A stretch of DNA of 64,000 nt from assembly GCA_963920635.1 (NCBI GenBank), contig OY987301.1:46041820-46105819 (forward strand), read 5' to 3'. The notes below the pieces were generated by a model. The model searched no databases. It was not told the DNA's origin and worked only from the letters and a program-made list of their open reading frames with translations. This DNA is from Pseudeuparius sepicola. Lineage: Eukaryota; Arthropoda; Insecta; Coleoptera; Anthribidae. The position numbers and the translations under genes are program-made. Numbering within the stretch: the stretch's first letter is position 1; each line of letters starts with the position of its first letter. This document shows positions 34,677-44,921 of the stretch, in pieces.

Positions 34677-35342
34677 ATTATCTATACTAACTTCTCTTTG
34701 AATAAGTGGCAATAATATTTTACTGAATTCCACTGAACATTCAGCAACACAGTTGCCCGTATTTCCTAGAATAAATGCAGTTTCTTTAATTTTTCGTCTA
34801 TTTCCTACTTCTTCTTTTAGAATTGGTTTGGAACTATCCCACAATATCCTATGATTGTTATTAAAGGAATGTTCACATATTTTTGACTTCGAAATTTGAT
34901 TTTGCCTGATATAATTTTTATGTTCTTTTAAACGAACGTTAAATGGCCTACAAGTCGCCCCAACATAGAACTTTCCACATTCACAAGGAATTTTATAAAT
35001 GCAATTTTTTGAACTTTGTAACTCATTAAATGGTTTTGTTTTAACTAGCATCGATCTTAATGTATTTTTAGTTTTAAATACTGTTCTGATATTAAAACGA
35101 TTGCCTATACGTTTTAGCGTATCTGATAGTCCTGGAATATAAAGAATTATTAAATTTACTGGTCGGTCCACCAGATTTATTTCTCTAATTCTATTAGCAT
35201 TGTTATTTTGTTGGCAATCCTGAAAAACTTGCCCAACAAATTCAATAGGATAACTATTCTTCTCAAGAACATGTTTTATATGTTTAATTTCCTCCTCAAA
35301 TTTTGTATTATTAGAACAAATCGTTCTAGCCCTGTCATACAA
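34677..35342 (-). pseudogene. Penelope GIY-YIG endonuclease region
   Basis: The 222-codon frame follows, in one frame, the connector after the RT (DRARTICSNNTKFEEEIKHI, VLEKNSYP..F) and then a GIY-YIG-type nuclease: NCIYKIPCECGKFYVGAT at residues about 113-130, with IY and YVG as the two signature strands, then R137, and EH at 140-141. It ends naturally with a stop. The domain would nick DNA for target-primed reverse transcription. It is open over its full length, but the upstream RT is broken by stops and frameshifts, so the element as a whole is a pseudogene. Confidence 0.85.
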
Positions 35343-35469
35343 ACTTTTAATTACTCCTTTTTTAACACTAATATGACGATTGTAGTTGAAATGGAGATAT
35401 CTATTAGTATGTGTTGGTTTTCTATAGACACTAGTTTCTATATTATCTGATTTCAGTATAGAAACATCT

Positions 35470-35846
35470 AAGAAAGGTAATTCATTATTATTTTAAATTT
35501 CTAAGGTAAACTTAATAGAAGGTTCTTGTGAGTTTTATTAATGAATTTAACTCATCTACTCCATGTTCCCATATAACAAATATGTCATCTACGTATCTCC
35601 ACCAAACATTAGGTTGGTGAACATATCTAGTCAATTCATTTTGTTCAAAATCTTCCATGAATAAATTGCTTATGAATGGTGATAAATAAGACCCCATAGC
35701 CATTCAAAATTTCTGCTGGTAAAATTCATTTCCTAGTTGAAAATAAGTGGTTTTAACACATAATGTTGTTAGTTCTAATATTGCATCTATATTCAAATTT
35801 GTCCTTTCTTCTAAAGTCTGATCACTTTCTAACTTTCTGGCAGGTG
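35470..35846 (-). pseudogene. Penelope reverse transcriptase fragment
   Basis: Minus-strand translation gives ARKLESDQTLEERTNLNI, ILELTTLCVKTTYFQLGNEF, YQQKF, a TGA stop where glycine is usual, MAMGSYLSPFISNLFMEDFE (the MGSPLSP block with Y for P) and WWRYVDDIFVIW with the YVDD active site. After about residue 60 of this piece the frame shifts and continues as the thumb/connector toward the GIY-YIG part. Upstream RT motifs are absent, so the copy is 5'-truncated at the start of its right arm. Confidence 0.85.
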
Positions 35847-35983
35847 GCTAGGCTATTGTTTCTGTTGTCATGACATTTTAACCTGAAATTTATTAATCTG
35901 TGACTTCACTTTGACGTGACATGATCTTTGAGAAAGGAGGAAGATTTATTCTCCGAAAGCTCAGAAAACAAATTTGTTGAAGT

Positions 35984-37057
35984 CAGTGGCGCAACGAGGG
36001 GGGGGGGGGCTGCCGGGCTGCAGCCCCCCTCGTAGCAACCGAGCTCGTAGCAACCAAGCGAAAAAGCGCTAAACAATGCTAGATAAAAACAAGACCGAAT
36101 GATTTGTATTTTGTTTAACCTGTATTTTTTATGTCTATGTTATGATTTATCAAATTTACGATATTGAGGATATCGGATATCGGTGGTACACATTAGTAGT
36201 TGACATTTAATCAAAAATTAGTTGTCTGGCCGGCATGCAGTCGGCACAGAACAGAAACACAAGTCACACGCCCACGCGCTTCGCGCCGCGGGCGTTAAAA
36301 CCTTACCAAACCTGCGCAGAACTTAAAACTAATCTGACCTGAATTATTATATGCGCCTAGCCTTCTGTTTTCTACTATGTCCTTCATGTACGGCAGGGCC
36401 GTAGATAAGATGGGGGGGTTGAGTGTTCAAACTCTTCCCATTCAGAAAAAAAGAAGAGGAAACATATCATGGTGATGTAACTTACAATTATTTTCTACGT
36501 CTCAGTTAAATTGTTGTCCTTAAAGTTTCTAGAAAATTTCGCATGCGGTGCATTTTAATAGGCGAACACCACCTTCTAATTCCTGCTTTTAAAAATCAAT
36601 AATCATTATGAATCCACAAGGAAATAAAATTCTATAGGAAGATAACCTACCTATCTATATATTTTCTACATTTGGCCCTTTGCGCTTTGAGAGGACATGT
36701 TAATTTATAGGATGTGGCAATAAATTTATAGGCACTAACTTATATTTTTACTTCCACATCACTCGAGGAATTCTCTTTCGGGATTTTATGTAAAAGAAAA
36801 AAAGAGTACCTACTTCTTACAGTTACTGCATAGTTAAATTATAATTATTATTATGGTTCCACAGTTATCAAAGAAAAAACTATAATCAGTTGCCTAATAT
36901 TTTTTGCTAATATTAGGTTATTTCAATTTTTTTTAGTTCATTAAAAATGTTTGTCCTTGAAATTTTGAAAATTTTCGGCTGCGGCGCAATTTTTAACAAT
37001 GAAAAATGAACTTTGTGAACCAGCCCCCCCTGACAATAAATTCTGGTTGCGCCACTG
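35984..37057. mobile_element. hAT MITE, CAGTGGCGCAAC ends
   Basis: CAGTGGCGCAACGAGGGGGG and, inverted, CAGTGGCGCAACCAGAATTT form the ends, with identical GTTGAAGT on both sides (35976-35983 and 37058-37065), an 8-bp hAT duplication. It splits the right arm of the Penelope-like element. No transposase sequence was recognised. The hAT MITE at 56232-57823 has related ends. Confidence 0.9.
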
Positions 37058-37195
37058 GTTGAAGTTATTTTTTGAGTTACACGTTTAAAGTTTCGTTCAT
37101 TCAGTGTTAAGAATTTATGAATTTTCGAGGCAACTTAAAAAAGTTGTCTTTCAATCAGTTTGGTGGCGAAAAACCCAATTAAAAATTAAATGGAT

Positions 37196-37798
37196 CTGTT
37201 TGCGCCACAAATAAATTTTAGAAAATAACCACATCTGTGCTTTCAATTTCCTTTGAATATACCTATAGTAGGTATACTTAGTTAATTTTGTAGGCGTAGT
37301 AACTCCTTCATTTTAACAAAGTAGGTATAGCGTATTTTCGACTTTACCGTATTTGTCAATTAACAGCGTAAACTGTATTTTAGTCCTTCCATTAGCAACG
37401 TTTTTTTTGTTATCAGAAAAACGGAAAGCATATATTGGCAGCATTAAACCGGCGATTAAATTTATCGTAGCTAGGGTCTGGCTGGACGAGAAGATTTTGA
37501 TTTTCATTTTTATAAGGGTTTCCCAACAGTAATTCAATTCGGGGACAATCAAATAAGCCGCCGGGAAAACCGAGGCGGAAATGAAGAAAAAGGGTACAAA
37601 AAGGGAAAGGGATAATGACGATTACGATGAAATTAAAATTTCGGGGACTGCGTATTTTAATTGGATGGCAAAGTAAGAACCCTATTACTGTTTATGCGAT
37701 TTAAAACAATTTCAATTTATGTAGATTTTAATACGGATGTTCGCCAAGTTTTAATTGGAAATTTATATCAACGGAAAATAATTTAAGAGCTCACAGTG

Positions 37799-37808
<10 letters not shown>
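37196..37808. other. Non-coding DNA
   Basis: No supported feature; a 79-codon minus frame at 37313-37552 has no recognisable domain. Confidence 0.35.

Positions 37809-37847
<39 letters not shown>
37809..37847. repeat. TA microsatellite
   Basis: A pure TA run borders the large inverted repeat; a second, shorter one (about 38780-38803) borders its other end. Confidence 0.95.
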
Positions 37848-37850
<3 letters not shown>

Positions 37851-37904
37851 AGAAAAGGTGATAATGGGCAAACACTCAAAGTTAACAAAAAGAAAAAACT
37901 AGTA

Positions 37905-37949
37905 ACCGCATACACGTGTTTCATGCTATTTGGCAATCATCAGTACGGT
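37905..37949 (-). ncRNA. Hammerhead-ribozyme-like motif, copy 1
   Basis: On the minus strand: stem I ACCGTA with TGCGGT, conserved CTGATGA, stem II TTGC/GCAT around the loop CAAATA, GAA, then a short stem III ACAC/GTGT and A at the expected cleavage position. The loop CAAATA is the same as in well-known metazoan retroelement hammerheads. The base pair next to the core (10.1-11.1) is T-T here, where G-C is normal, so cleavage may be weak or absent. Confidence 0.6.
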
Positions 37950-38230
37950 GTAACATTAACCAAATCAAAAGATAGGCATGATTTGGGAAGCAACAAATGA
38001 AGTCCAGGCAGGAGCCAACAGCACATTTGCAGCTTCAGTCAGCACATCCCCTATTTTGGGGCTTGTACTAACATCGCCACGGAGGCTGCTAAAGCGACCT
38101 GCGTGGAAATCTTCATAACCCAAGATACAATGACAATAAGGATGTAAGATTAGCGAGTGTAAATGTAATAATTACAAGAAAAGGTGCTAATGGGCAAACA
38201 CTCAAAGTTAACAAAAAGAAAAAACTAGTA

Positions 38231-38275
38231 ACCGCATACACGTGTTTCATGCTATTTGGCAATCATCAGTACGGT
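38231..38275 (-). ncRNA. Hammerhead-ribozyme-like motif, copy 2
   Basis: Same 45 bases and same possible fold as the copy at 37905-37949, in the second A unit about 326 bp downstream. The two motifs in direct repeat are the arrangement from which a self-cleaving monomer would be released. Confidence 0.6.
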
Positions 38276-38320
38276 GTAACATTAACCAAATCAAAAGATA
38301 GGCATGATTTGGGATAATAA

Positions 38321-38364
38321 TGATGATTGCCAAATAGCATGAAACACGTGTATGCGGTTACTAG
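38321..38364 (+). ncRNA. Truncated hammerhead-like motif
   Basis: At the centre of the inverted repeat the plus-strand copy keeps TGATGATTGCCAAATAGCAT and GAAAC but has lost the 5' strand of stem I and the first core C (AATGATGA instead of ACTGATGA). It should be inactive. Confidence 0.5.
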
Positions 38365-38639
38365 TTTTTTCTTTTTGTTAACTTTGAGTGTTTGCCCATT
38401 ATCACCTTTTCTTGTAATTATTACATTTACACTCGCTAATCTTACATCCTTATTGTCATTGTATCTTGGGTTATGAAGATTTCCACGCAGGTCGCTTTAG
38501 CAGCCTCCGTGGCGATGTTAGTACAAGCCCCAAAATAGGGGATGTGCTGACTGAAGCTGCAAATGTGCTGTTGGCTCCTGCCTGGACTTCATTTGTTGCT
38601 TCCCAAATCATGCCTATCTTTTGATTTGGTTAATGTTAC

Positions 38640-38684
38640 ACCGTACTGATGATTGCCAAATAGCATGAAACACGTGTATGCGGT
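38640..38684 (+). ncRNA. Hammerhead-ribozyme-like motif, copy 3
   Basis: Plus-strand copy in the A' unit with all parts: ACCGTA, CTGATGA (38646-38652), TTGC-CAAATA-GCAT, GAA (38667-38669), ACACGTGT, A and TGCGGT (38679-38684). Identical to the minus-strand copies. Confidence 0.6.
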
Positions 38685-38803
38685 TACTAGTTTTTTCTTT
38701 TTGTTAACTTTGAGTGTTTGCCCATTATCACCTTTTCTTGTAATTATTACATTTACACTCGCTAATCTTACATCCTTATTTTATATATATATATATATAT
38801 ATT

Positions 38804-40896
38804 ACCAATGATTTTGAGTTACAAATTAATTATTATTACGAAAATATGAATGTAAGGTCATGTGTTGCGTCTCTATAATCGAACATATTTCTACTCCTCT
38901 AATTCACAAAAAATATCCAATCAAAGCACACCATGGTTGCATATACTTACTTCTGTCTGAACTTAGGCTGTTGTTAAAAGTGACCGGATTGTGACAGGAA
39001 ATTGTCTATTCAATATATTTCTTGCGATAGCTGTTTCCCCTCATTATAGGTTCATCAACGTATCCATAGCCCTCCTCGAACAATTCGGGCCGAAAGCTAG
39101 GTATTATTACAGAGTAACTTGCATTTACAGCTAAGAAACTCACAAGATGTGTCATCTAGCACTTAGCTGAACCGCTCTGATACTCAGCTGTCGTAGTTTA
39201 CCACCTTGAATTTATTCATTATTTCATGTAAAAAAAGTAAAGAAATGTAAAACCATTTACATTTCAGGAAATAATATATATGATGGAACTCTCAGAGATC
39301 TTGTAACAACTGCAACATTTAAAGATTTTAACAGGACGCGCGATAAAAGCTATCGATTTTCGCCGTTCAGCAAATAGCCAAAAAGAATATTTCTCCTGCA
39401 AACGATAAAAGGCTGAGTTACTGCAAATTGCCGCCACAATCGAATATAAGTTTTACTGATATGTAGTCCCTTTCCCGATACACCATTCACATTCCATTAG
39501 CGTAAGAAGAATAGGGCCTTCGAAAATTTATGCCGACTTCCGGAAATAAAATTGCGAAAGTTCAATTACGGAATGAGTGCGGCATGCGGAAGTTGGTTTA
39601 TCTCATCGAAATGAAAAAATGCGCTTGTACACATCGAGCGAATAACTGGACTGTAACATATATAGCAGTGTTACAACAACAGGTTCACTGACTGTCTATA
39701 TTCGCAAAAAAATGGCTTAATGGTCATGCGGCCATACTTGGAAACTCATACGCATGTATTTTATAATGGATATATAAACGTTAACTACTTGCTGTTTTAA
39801 GAGGGCCAGTGAAAACAAAGTGTAAGGACCATTATCTTGGAACATTAAAGTCAAAAAGTCATAGGCGTTCTAGTTGAACTAGTAAATTACCATCGCACAT
39901 AGTAACTACAAGCTCGGGGCTCTATTATAATTCATTGCACAAATGTAGAGGGATTGCAAAATATTCACTAATAATTTTAACAACAGCAATTTTGAATTTT
40001 GGCACTACATCAAACAGATTTATTCGTTTCTGATTTCGATAAGCTACATGATGAGGCTTCATGAGTCAAATACGAATTTAGCCAAAATTCATAAATTTCA
40101 ACAGATGGACAGACCTGCCAAATTTGGTGAAATTCTGAAAAGCCCCGTAACTATTGAATCCAACTTTGTGAGATTGCAGCGAAAAGTTCAGTTGTTTCCA
40201 ATGAGAGTTTGGGTTCTCCGAAAAAAAAAAAAAACAAGTGAAAATTAAAAAATATATATTTTACTACTTGGTTTCATGAATGTCTTTCCGCCCAGAACTT
40301 TCCAAAGTTTAACTGTGTTCGCCATCCTGAAATTTATAAAAATGGCCAAACTTGCACTTGTCCAACTATTTTTGGCTATTTGGCTTTCGAATGAAGTTAA
40401 AACGAAAACAAATCTGAAAAATAAAAAGTACATGAGAAAAAAGATCCGTTTTCTCTGAACTGGTATATTAGCTCATATAAATACTATGTCAATTGATATT
40501 TTAAATTTAAAACTGCCGATTCTAAAAAATTCACCATTAAGATTGACATTTTACGTGTATTTTGAAATGTACAGTCGTTATAACACATTCCGAAGGCTGG
40601 TAATACGGGCAATAGATAGCATAAGGACTTCTATGGCAAATTTTATGGCAAACGGGTTCAGTTCTATTTGCCAAACACATTTTTTTCTTGAAGTACATTT
40701 ATTTATTTACGTGCATAGTTTTAGAAAACTAGTTTAGGACTTTAGGACAATATCTCTCACATTTAAAATGGGACAGGAACCAATTTTAATCAAAATATTA
40801 AAAGCAAAGGAGGTATCATTATTAAATTGAATAGACTATTCTTGATATAACTTTTTTTATACAAATATTTTATCAACTACTGATGTTAATTACATA
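38804..40896. other. Non-coding DNA
   Basis: No complete element or exon was recognised in this 2.1-kb stretch. Short open frames at 40048-40737 lack domains and overlap on both strands. Confidence 0.35.
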
Positions 40897-40898
40897 TA

Positions 40899-41354
40899 CA
40901 GGGTGATTCAGCTTTTATTTGGGGAACTTCGTCAATGGATTGAGCACGTCGAAATATGAAAAAAAGTTTATATAAACATATGCTGAATAACTTCCGATTT
41001 GTCGGATAGATTTGAACCAAATTTGGTACACAACACTTCCATTATGGTTTTCGAGTTTCATGAGAATTTCAAGCTGCTCAGACCACCAGTGGCTGATTTA
41101 TGGGGGTTCATTTGCATATAAATTAGAAAAAAATATAGCACTGTCATTTTAAAGGGTTTCAACTATTTGTGTCGTTAGTTAAAGTTATGCAGAGAATTTA
41201 TAAAAATAAACTATTTTTCTTGGAATTTAAATATCTTGTATCTCGAAAACGATAAATTTTCCAGCATAATATGTTTAGGTATATAAACTTTTTTCATATT
41301 TCGACGTGCTTAGTCCATTGACAAAGTTTCCCGAATAAAAACTGAATGACCCTA
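40899..41354. mobile_element. TA-flanked MITE, 456 bp
   Basis: CAGGGTGATTCAGCTTTTAT at the left and, inverted, TAGGGTCATTCAGTTTTTAT at the right open arms that stay similar for about 100 bp (TTCGTCAATGG, GCACGTCGAAATATGAAAAA). TA flanks both ends (40897-40898, 41355-41356). No transposase remnant was recognised. Confidence 0.85.
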
Positions 41355-41356
41355 TA

Positions 41357-41699
41357 ATTATAGAATTATCCAGTTATAATATCCATATAATTTCCTATTT
41401 CTTCAGTGATGTAATTGGAAATTTTATTTTTGTTTTGATTAATTTTTCAATAGTTCAATCTGTGAACTGGCTTTAAAATTACAAAAATAAAGTTTCTATT
41501 CAAAATTTAAAGTTCCTTTACTTTGAATTTTTCTTTGATTTTCCTACAGTTAAACTTAATTATGTTTCACTTAATTATATTCACTAACAAACGAAAAATG
41601 CAATAGTTTTCTTCGATTCAAAACTAAATCAAAATTTTTCTGGTCGTATTCACCGACAGATATACAAGGAAAAATTATATAAACTGAATTTCCTTGGAG
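41357..41699. other. AT-rich non-coding DNA
   Basis: No supported feature. Confidence 0.35.
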
Positions 41700-41912
41700 G
41701 GAAATTGTCCTTATATTTGCCACGGAGGAAAAAGCTAGGAAGAAGAATGGGAACTTAGCTCTTACCTTGGCATTGACTCTCCAGTTTTCCAGCCGGGTTT
41801 GGTTCTTTTTCTAAAGAGTTGTCAACCCACGAAGCTCGAGACCGACGAAAAAACGACCGCGGTGGCGTGTTTCGGATCTGCGTTACTCAATAAAAATCTG
41901 CACTACTGCGCC
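41700..41912 (-). mobile_element. Gypsy-type leader next to LTR, with PBS
   Basis: Directly after the LTR on the minus strand is TGGCGCAGTAGTG (plus 41901-41913), whose TGGCGCAG matches the 3' end of insect tRNA-Ser, the primer of several Ty3/gypsy elements. The following leader runs to about 41700 and contains ATGCCAAGGTAAGAGC, which has a splice-donor-like AGGTAAG. No gag or pol sequence follows. Confidence 0.6.
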
Positions 41913-42157
41913 AGTTACGATGCAGGAGTGACGTACTAAATTTTTCAAAAATTCGACTGACAACTTTATTGGGCAAGATACAGAATAAAAATCCTAACAA
42001 AACAAAGAACGACTTGTATTTATAATTTTGAAGGTGCTCATGCAGCGGCGCTGAGGTGGCGCTGAAGATTCTACTCGGACGCTGACTAAGGTGCTGATCC
42101 TACATGGTGTACGGAGGTACAGTTTGTTCAGCGAATGTTCGGCGGTACGTCACAACT
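41913..42157 (-). mobile_element. Ty3/gypsy-type LTR, 245 bp
   Basis: On the minus strand it begins AGTTGTGACGTACC and ends GTACGTCACT..CATCGTAACT, so the ends are AGTT/AACT as in the gypsy/297 group. A TATAAATACAAG box lies at plus 42013-42024 and AATAAAG at 41964-41970. A purine-rich GACAAGGACGGG, a polypurine tract, precedes it at plus 42158-42169. The same LTR thus has a PPT before it and a PBS after it, as in a tandem or recombined element, not a simple solo LTR. Confidence 0.7.
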
Positions 42158-42264
42158 CCCGTCCTTGTCTGGCTCGTGAATATAATACGACCGATATCCG
42201 TCGTATAGTCATGAGTAAAGGGCGGAATATATGCATTTAATTGCAATCGAAATATGCGCATATA

Positions 42265-44921
42265 CAGGGTGGTTCACTTTTATGTGGTAGGACTTTAACA
42301 TTAGATAGAAAAAGATAATCTAAAATGAAAATTTTATATCAACATATATCGGGGAAAGCTTAGTTTCCGAGATACAGGGCGTTGAAGTGTTGGAAAAAAT
42401 ATGAAGTATTTTTTACACTGTCCGAACCAGTGGAGATATTTAAACCAAATTTGATGTGTAGTACCACCTTTTTGACTACGATATTTAGTGATAATATGAA
42501 GGTCCTGAAATAACCAGTGGTGGAGTTATGGGTTTTCACTATCACTAAATTTAAAAAGTAATTAGTACGGACCTGTCTCACATCAACGTAAATTTTTTTT
42601 TCGTAAAGTTCTTTCAATTCTCTACAAAAAGTGTATCTTGACATTTTTTTGTATCTGCCACGGTTGTGTTGTAAATAAATTATTTCATTTCCATCTCAGC
42701 CTTTTTTGCCTAAAAATGTGTTTTCTAAGATTATTGACAAATATCGCAAATAACAGAAATTAATTATGGAACACTTATCGGATTCAGCTATTTTATTTTT
42801 AATTTTATGGAAACAATTTTAAAAATAAACTGGCACTTGGTTTGAGGTACATTACTTTATTATCATTTTAACATTTTTATCAAATCTGTATTATTTCTTA
42901 ATAATTTTTATAATTCTAAATTTTTAGAATTCTAAATTATACCACGACGAGTAAAACATGATTCTTCCGCCCATAAAATTTTATTTAAAAATTGTCTTAT
43001 TTCCTTTGACTACAAAATCCATCGGCAAAATACTAATGTCCTTTCTGCATCGCCGTACTGGTGAAAATAAGTGTGCCATGGAAAAGAAAATCTTATTGAC
43101 AGTTAATAATACAATAATCTGTCATCCAGTAGATGAACGTAGCAGCGCCGCAGTTTGTCTTTGTTAATAATTAAAATGCCGTTCCAATTTACAAATGAAG
43201 AGCAGGCTGACATCCATTTCTGCTATGGAGTTGCAAATGGGAACTCTGCGGAAGCAGCCAGAGAATACCGGAGGCGATTTCCAAATAGGCGCCATCCGCG
43301 TCCCTCGGTGTTTGTTAACATGCACCGGCAATTCAGAACTCGCGGTCTGAGAACTAGAATCGTCGAACGAGGAAATGAAAACAATATCCAACAAGTCAGA
43401 CGCAACAATGAGATTCTTCGTGAATTCGATAGGAATCCTACAACAAGTAGCAGAAGAGTGTCAGTGGCCCTACGTGTTTCAAAGTCTGCAATTTTGCGAG
43501 CTTTAAAAAGAGATCACAGGCATGCGTATCTACAACCGTATCTACAACCCGTACAAGGTTTAAGGCCCGGCGATGCAGAAAGAAGATTAGTGTTTTGCCG
43601 ATGGATTTTGGAGTCAATTGAAGGAAATAGACAATTTTTAAATAACATTTTATGGACGGACGAGTCGTGTTTTACTCGTCGTGGAGTAGTAAACTTTCAT
43701 AATCAGCATATTTGGGCACAAGAAAACCCACATGCAATCCGGCCAAGAAATTTTCAGGTCGAATTTAGTGTCAATGTTTGGATTGGACTGTACAACCATC
43801 ATCTGTTTGGACCCTTTTTTTTGCCACAGCGAGGGAATGGTGACAATTTTTTGGAGTTTTTAGTAGCTGAGCATAATAATATGTGGGGAGACATTCCTTT
43901 AAACTTAAGATTGTTGGCTTGGATCCAACTTGACGGCTGTCCTGCACATTTTCACCGAAATGTGAGGAACTGGTTAAATAATAACTTTCCAAATAGGTGG
44001 ATCGGACGAGGGGGACCGGTCGCTTGGCCACCACGTTCTCCGGACATAACACCTCTGGACTTCTTCGTATGGGGATTTTTAAAAGAACAAGTCTATGCGA
44101 CTCCTGTAGAAACAAGGGAACAACTTATTGATCGTATCAGAAATGCGTGCGATGAATTGAGAAATGGCAATTTAATCGATGCTGTTCAATCCGTTAGGCG
44201 TCGAAGTGAATTATGTGTGCAACAGAATGGATCACATTTTGAACAATTGTTGAATGTTGTACAAATTTAGAATTATAAAAATTATTAAGAAATAATACTA
44301 GATTTGATAAAAATGTTAAAATGATAATAAAGTAATGTACCTCAAACCAAGTGCCAGTTTATTTTTAAAATTGTTTCCATAAAATTAAAAATAAAATAGC
44401 TGAATCCGATAAGTGTTCCATAATTAATTTCTGTTATTTGCGATATTTATCAATAATCTTAGAAAACACATTTTTAGGCAAAAAAGGCTGAGATGGAAAC
44501 GAAATAATTTATTTACTACACAACCGTGGCAGATACAAAAAAATGTCAAGATATACTTTTTGTAGAGAATTGAAAGAACTTTACAAAAAAAAAATTACGT
44601 TGATGTGAGACAGGTCCGTACTAATTACTTTTTAAATTTAGTGATAGTGAAAACCCATAACTCCACCACTGGTTATTTCAGGACCTTCATATTATCACTA
44701 AATATCGTAGTCAAAAAGGTGGTACTACACATCAAATTTGGTTTAAATATCTCCACTGGTTCGGACAGTGTAAAAAATACTTCATATTTTTTCCAACACT
44801 TCAACGCCCTGTATCTCGGAAACTAAGCTTTCCCCGATATATGTTGATATAAAATTTTCATTTTAGATTATCTTTTTCTATCTAATGTTAAAGTCCTACC
44901 ACATAAAAGTGAACCACCCTG
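42265..44921 (+). mobile_element. Mariner element with about 640-bp inverted repeats, intact ORF
   Basis: CAGGGTGGTTCACTTTTATG opens both ends, flanked by TA (42263-42264, 44922-44923). The arms 42265-42915 and 44280-44921 are inverted copies with few differences, including GAGATACAGGGCGTTGAAGT. The middle holds one uninterrupted transposase. Long, little-diverged arms and an open ORF suggest recent arrival. It sits inside the 42216-45491 hAT. Confidence 0.95.
43176..44270 (+). CDS. Mariner-family transposase, DD41D
   Basis: This protein would cut and rejoin the element at TA sites. The ATG at 43176 is chosen because it opens the conserved domain (MPFQFTNEEQ); upstream in-frame codons lack ATG. 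The 364-residue product has an N-terminal helix-turn-helix region (residues about 10-55, AAREYRRRFPNRRHP), a second HTH about 91-110 (SSRRVSVALRVSKSAILRAL) and an IS630/mariner DDE core: D162 in ILWTDES, D253 in IQLDGCPAH and D295 in SPDITPLDFF. Forty-one residues separate the last two, the DD41D spacing described for the rosa group. All three acidic residues are present and there is no stop, so it may be active. A small AYLQPYLQP duplication occurs at 117-124. Confidence 0.93.
   Translation: MPFQFTNEEQADIHFCYGVANGNSAEAAREYRRRFPNRRHPRPSVFVNMHRQFRTRGLRTRIVERGNENNIQQVRRNNEILREFDRNPTTSSRRVSVALRVSKSAILRALKRDHRHAYLQPYLQPVQGLRPGDAERRLVFCRWILESIEGNRQFLNNILWTDESCFTRRGVVNFHNQHIWAQENPHAIRPRNFQVEFSVNVWIGLYNHHLFGPFFLPQRGNGDNFLEFLVAEHNNMWGDIPLNLRLLAWIQLDGCPAHFHRNVRNWLNNNFPNRWIGRGGPVAWPPRSPDITPLDFFVWGFLKEQVYATPVETREQLIDRIRNACDELRNGNLIDAVQSVRRRSELCVQQNGSHFEQLLNVVQI

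Larger units (their letters stand above)
34342..37195 (-). mobile_element. Penelope-like element with inverted flanking arms
   Basis: A minus-strand relic with reverse transcriptase and GIY-YIG parts (34677-35846) is flanked by inverted arms of about 300 bp: left about 34342-34650 and right about 35847-37195, the latter split by a hAT MITE at 35984-37057. Shared words include TGGTGGCGAAAAACCCAATT, AGTTGTCTTTCAATCAGTTT and TTAACCTGAAATTTATTAAT. Penelope elements are known for terminal repeats in direct or inverted orientation, so the layout fits. Confidence 0.8.
37848..38779. repeat. Large inverted repeat of a ribozyme-bearing unit (A-B-A / A'-B'-A')
   Basis: Unit A (about 140 bp, ACAAGAAAAGGTG to GGCATGATTTGGGA) occurs at about 37848-37988 and 38173-38314, separated by unit B (about 185 bp). 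From about 38315 the same order follows inverted: a truncated A', B', A' and a part of B'. TA microsatellites lie on both sides. The units carry hammerhead-like motifs and no protein. Penelope terminal repeats and retrozymes are known to carry hammerheads in tandem terminal units, and a Penelope relic lies close by, so this may be a terminal-repeat cluster of such an element; that link is inferred. Confidence 0.75.

Noticed and set aside
42360..44826. Two matching frames of 94 and 73 codons on opposite strands
   Set aside because: They are the same sequence in the two inverted repeats of the mariner element.
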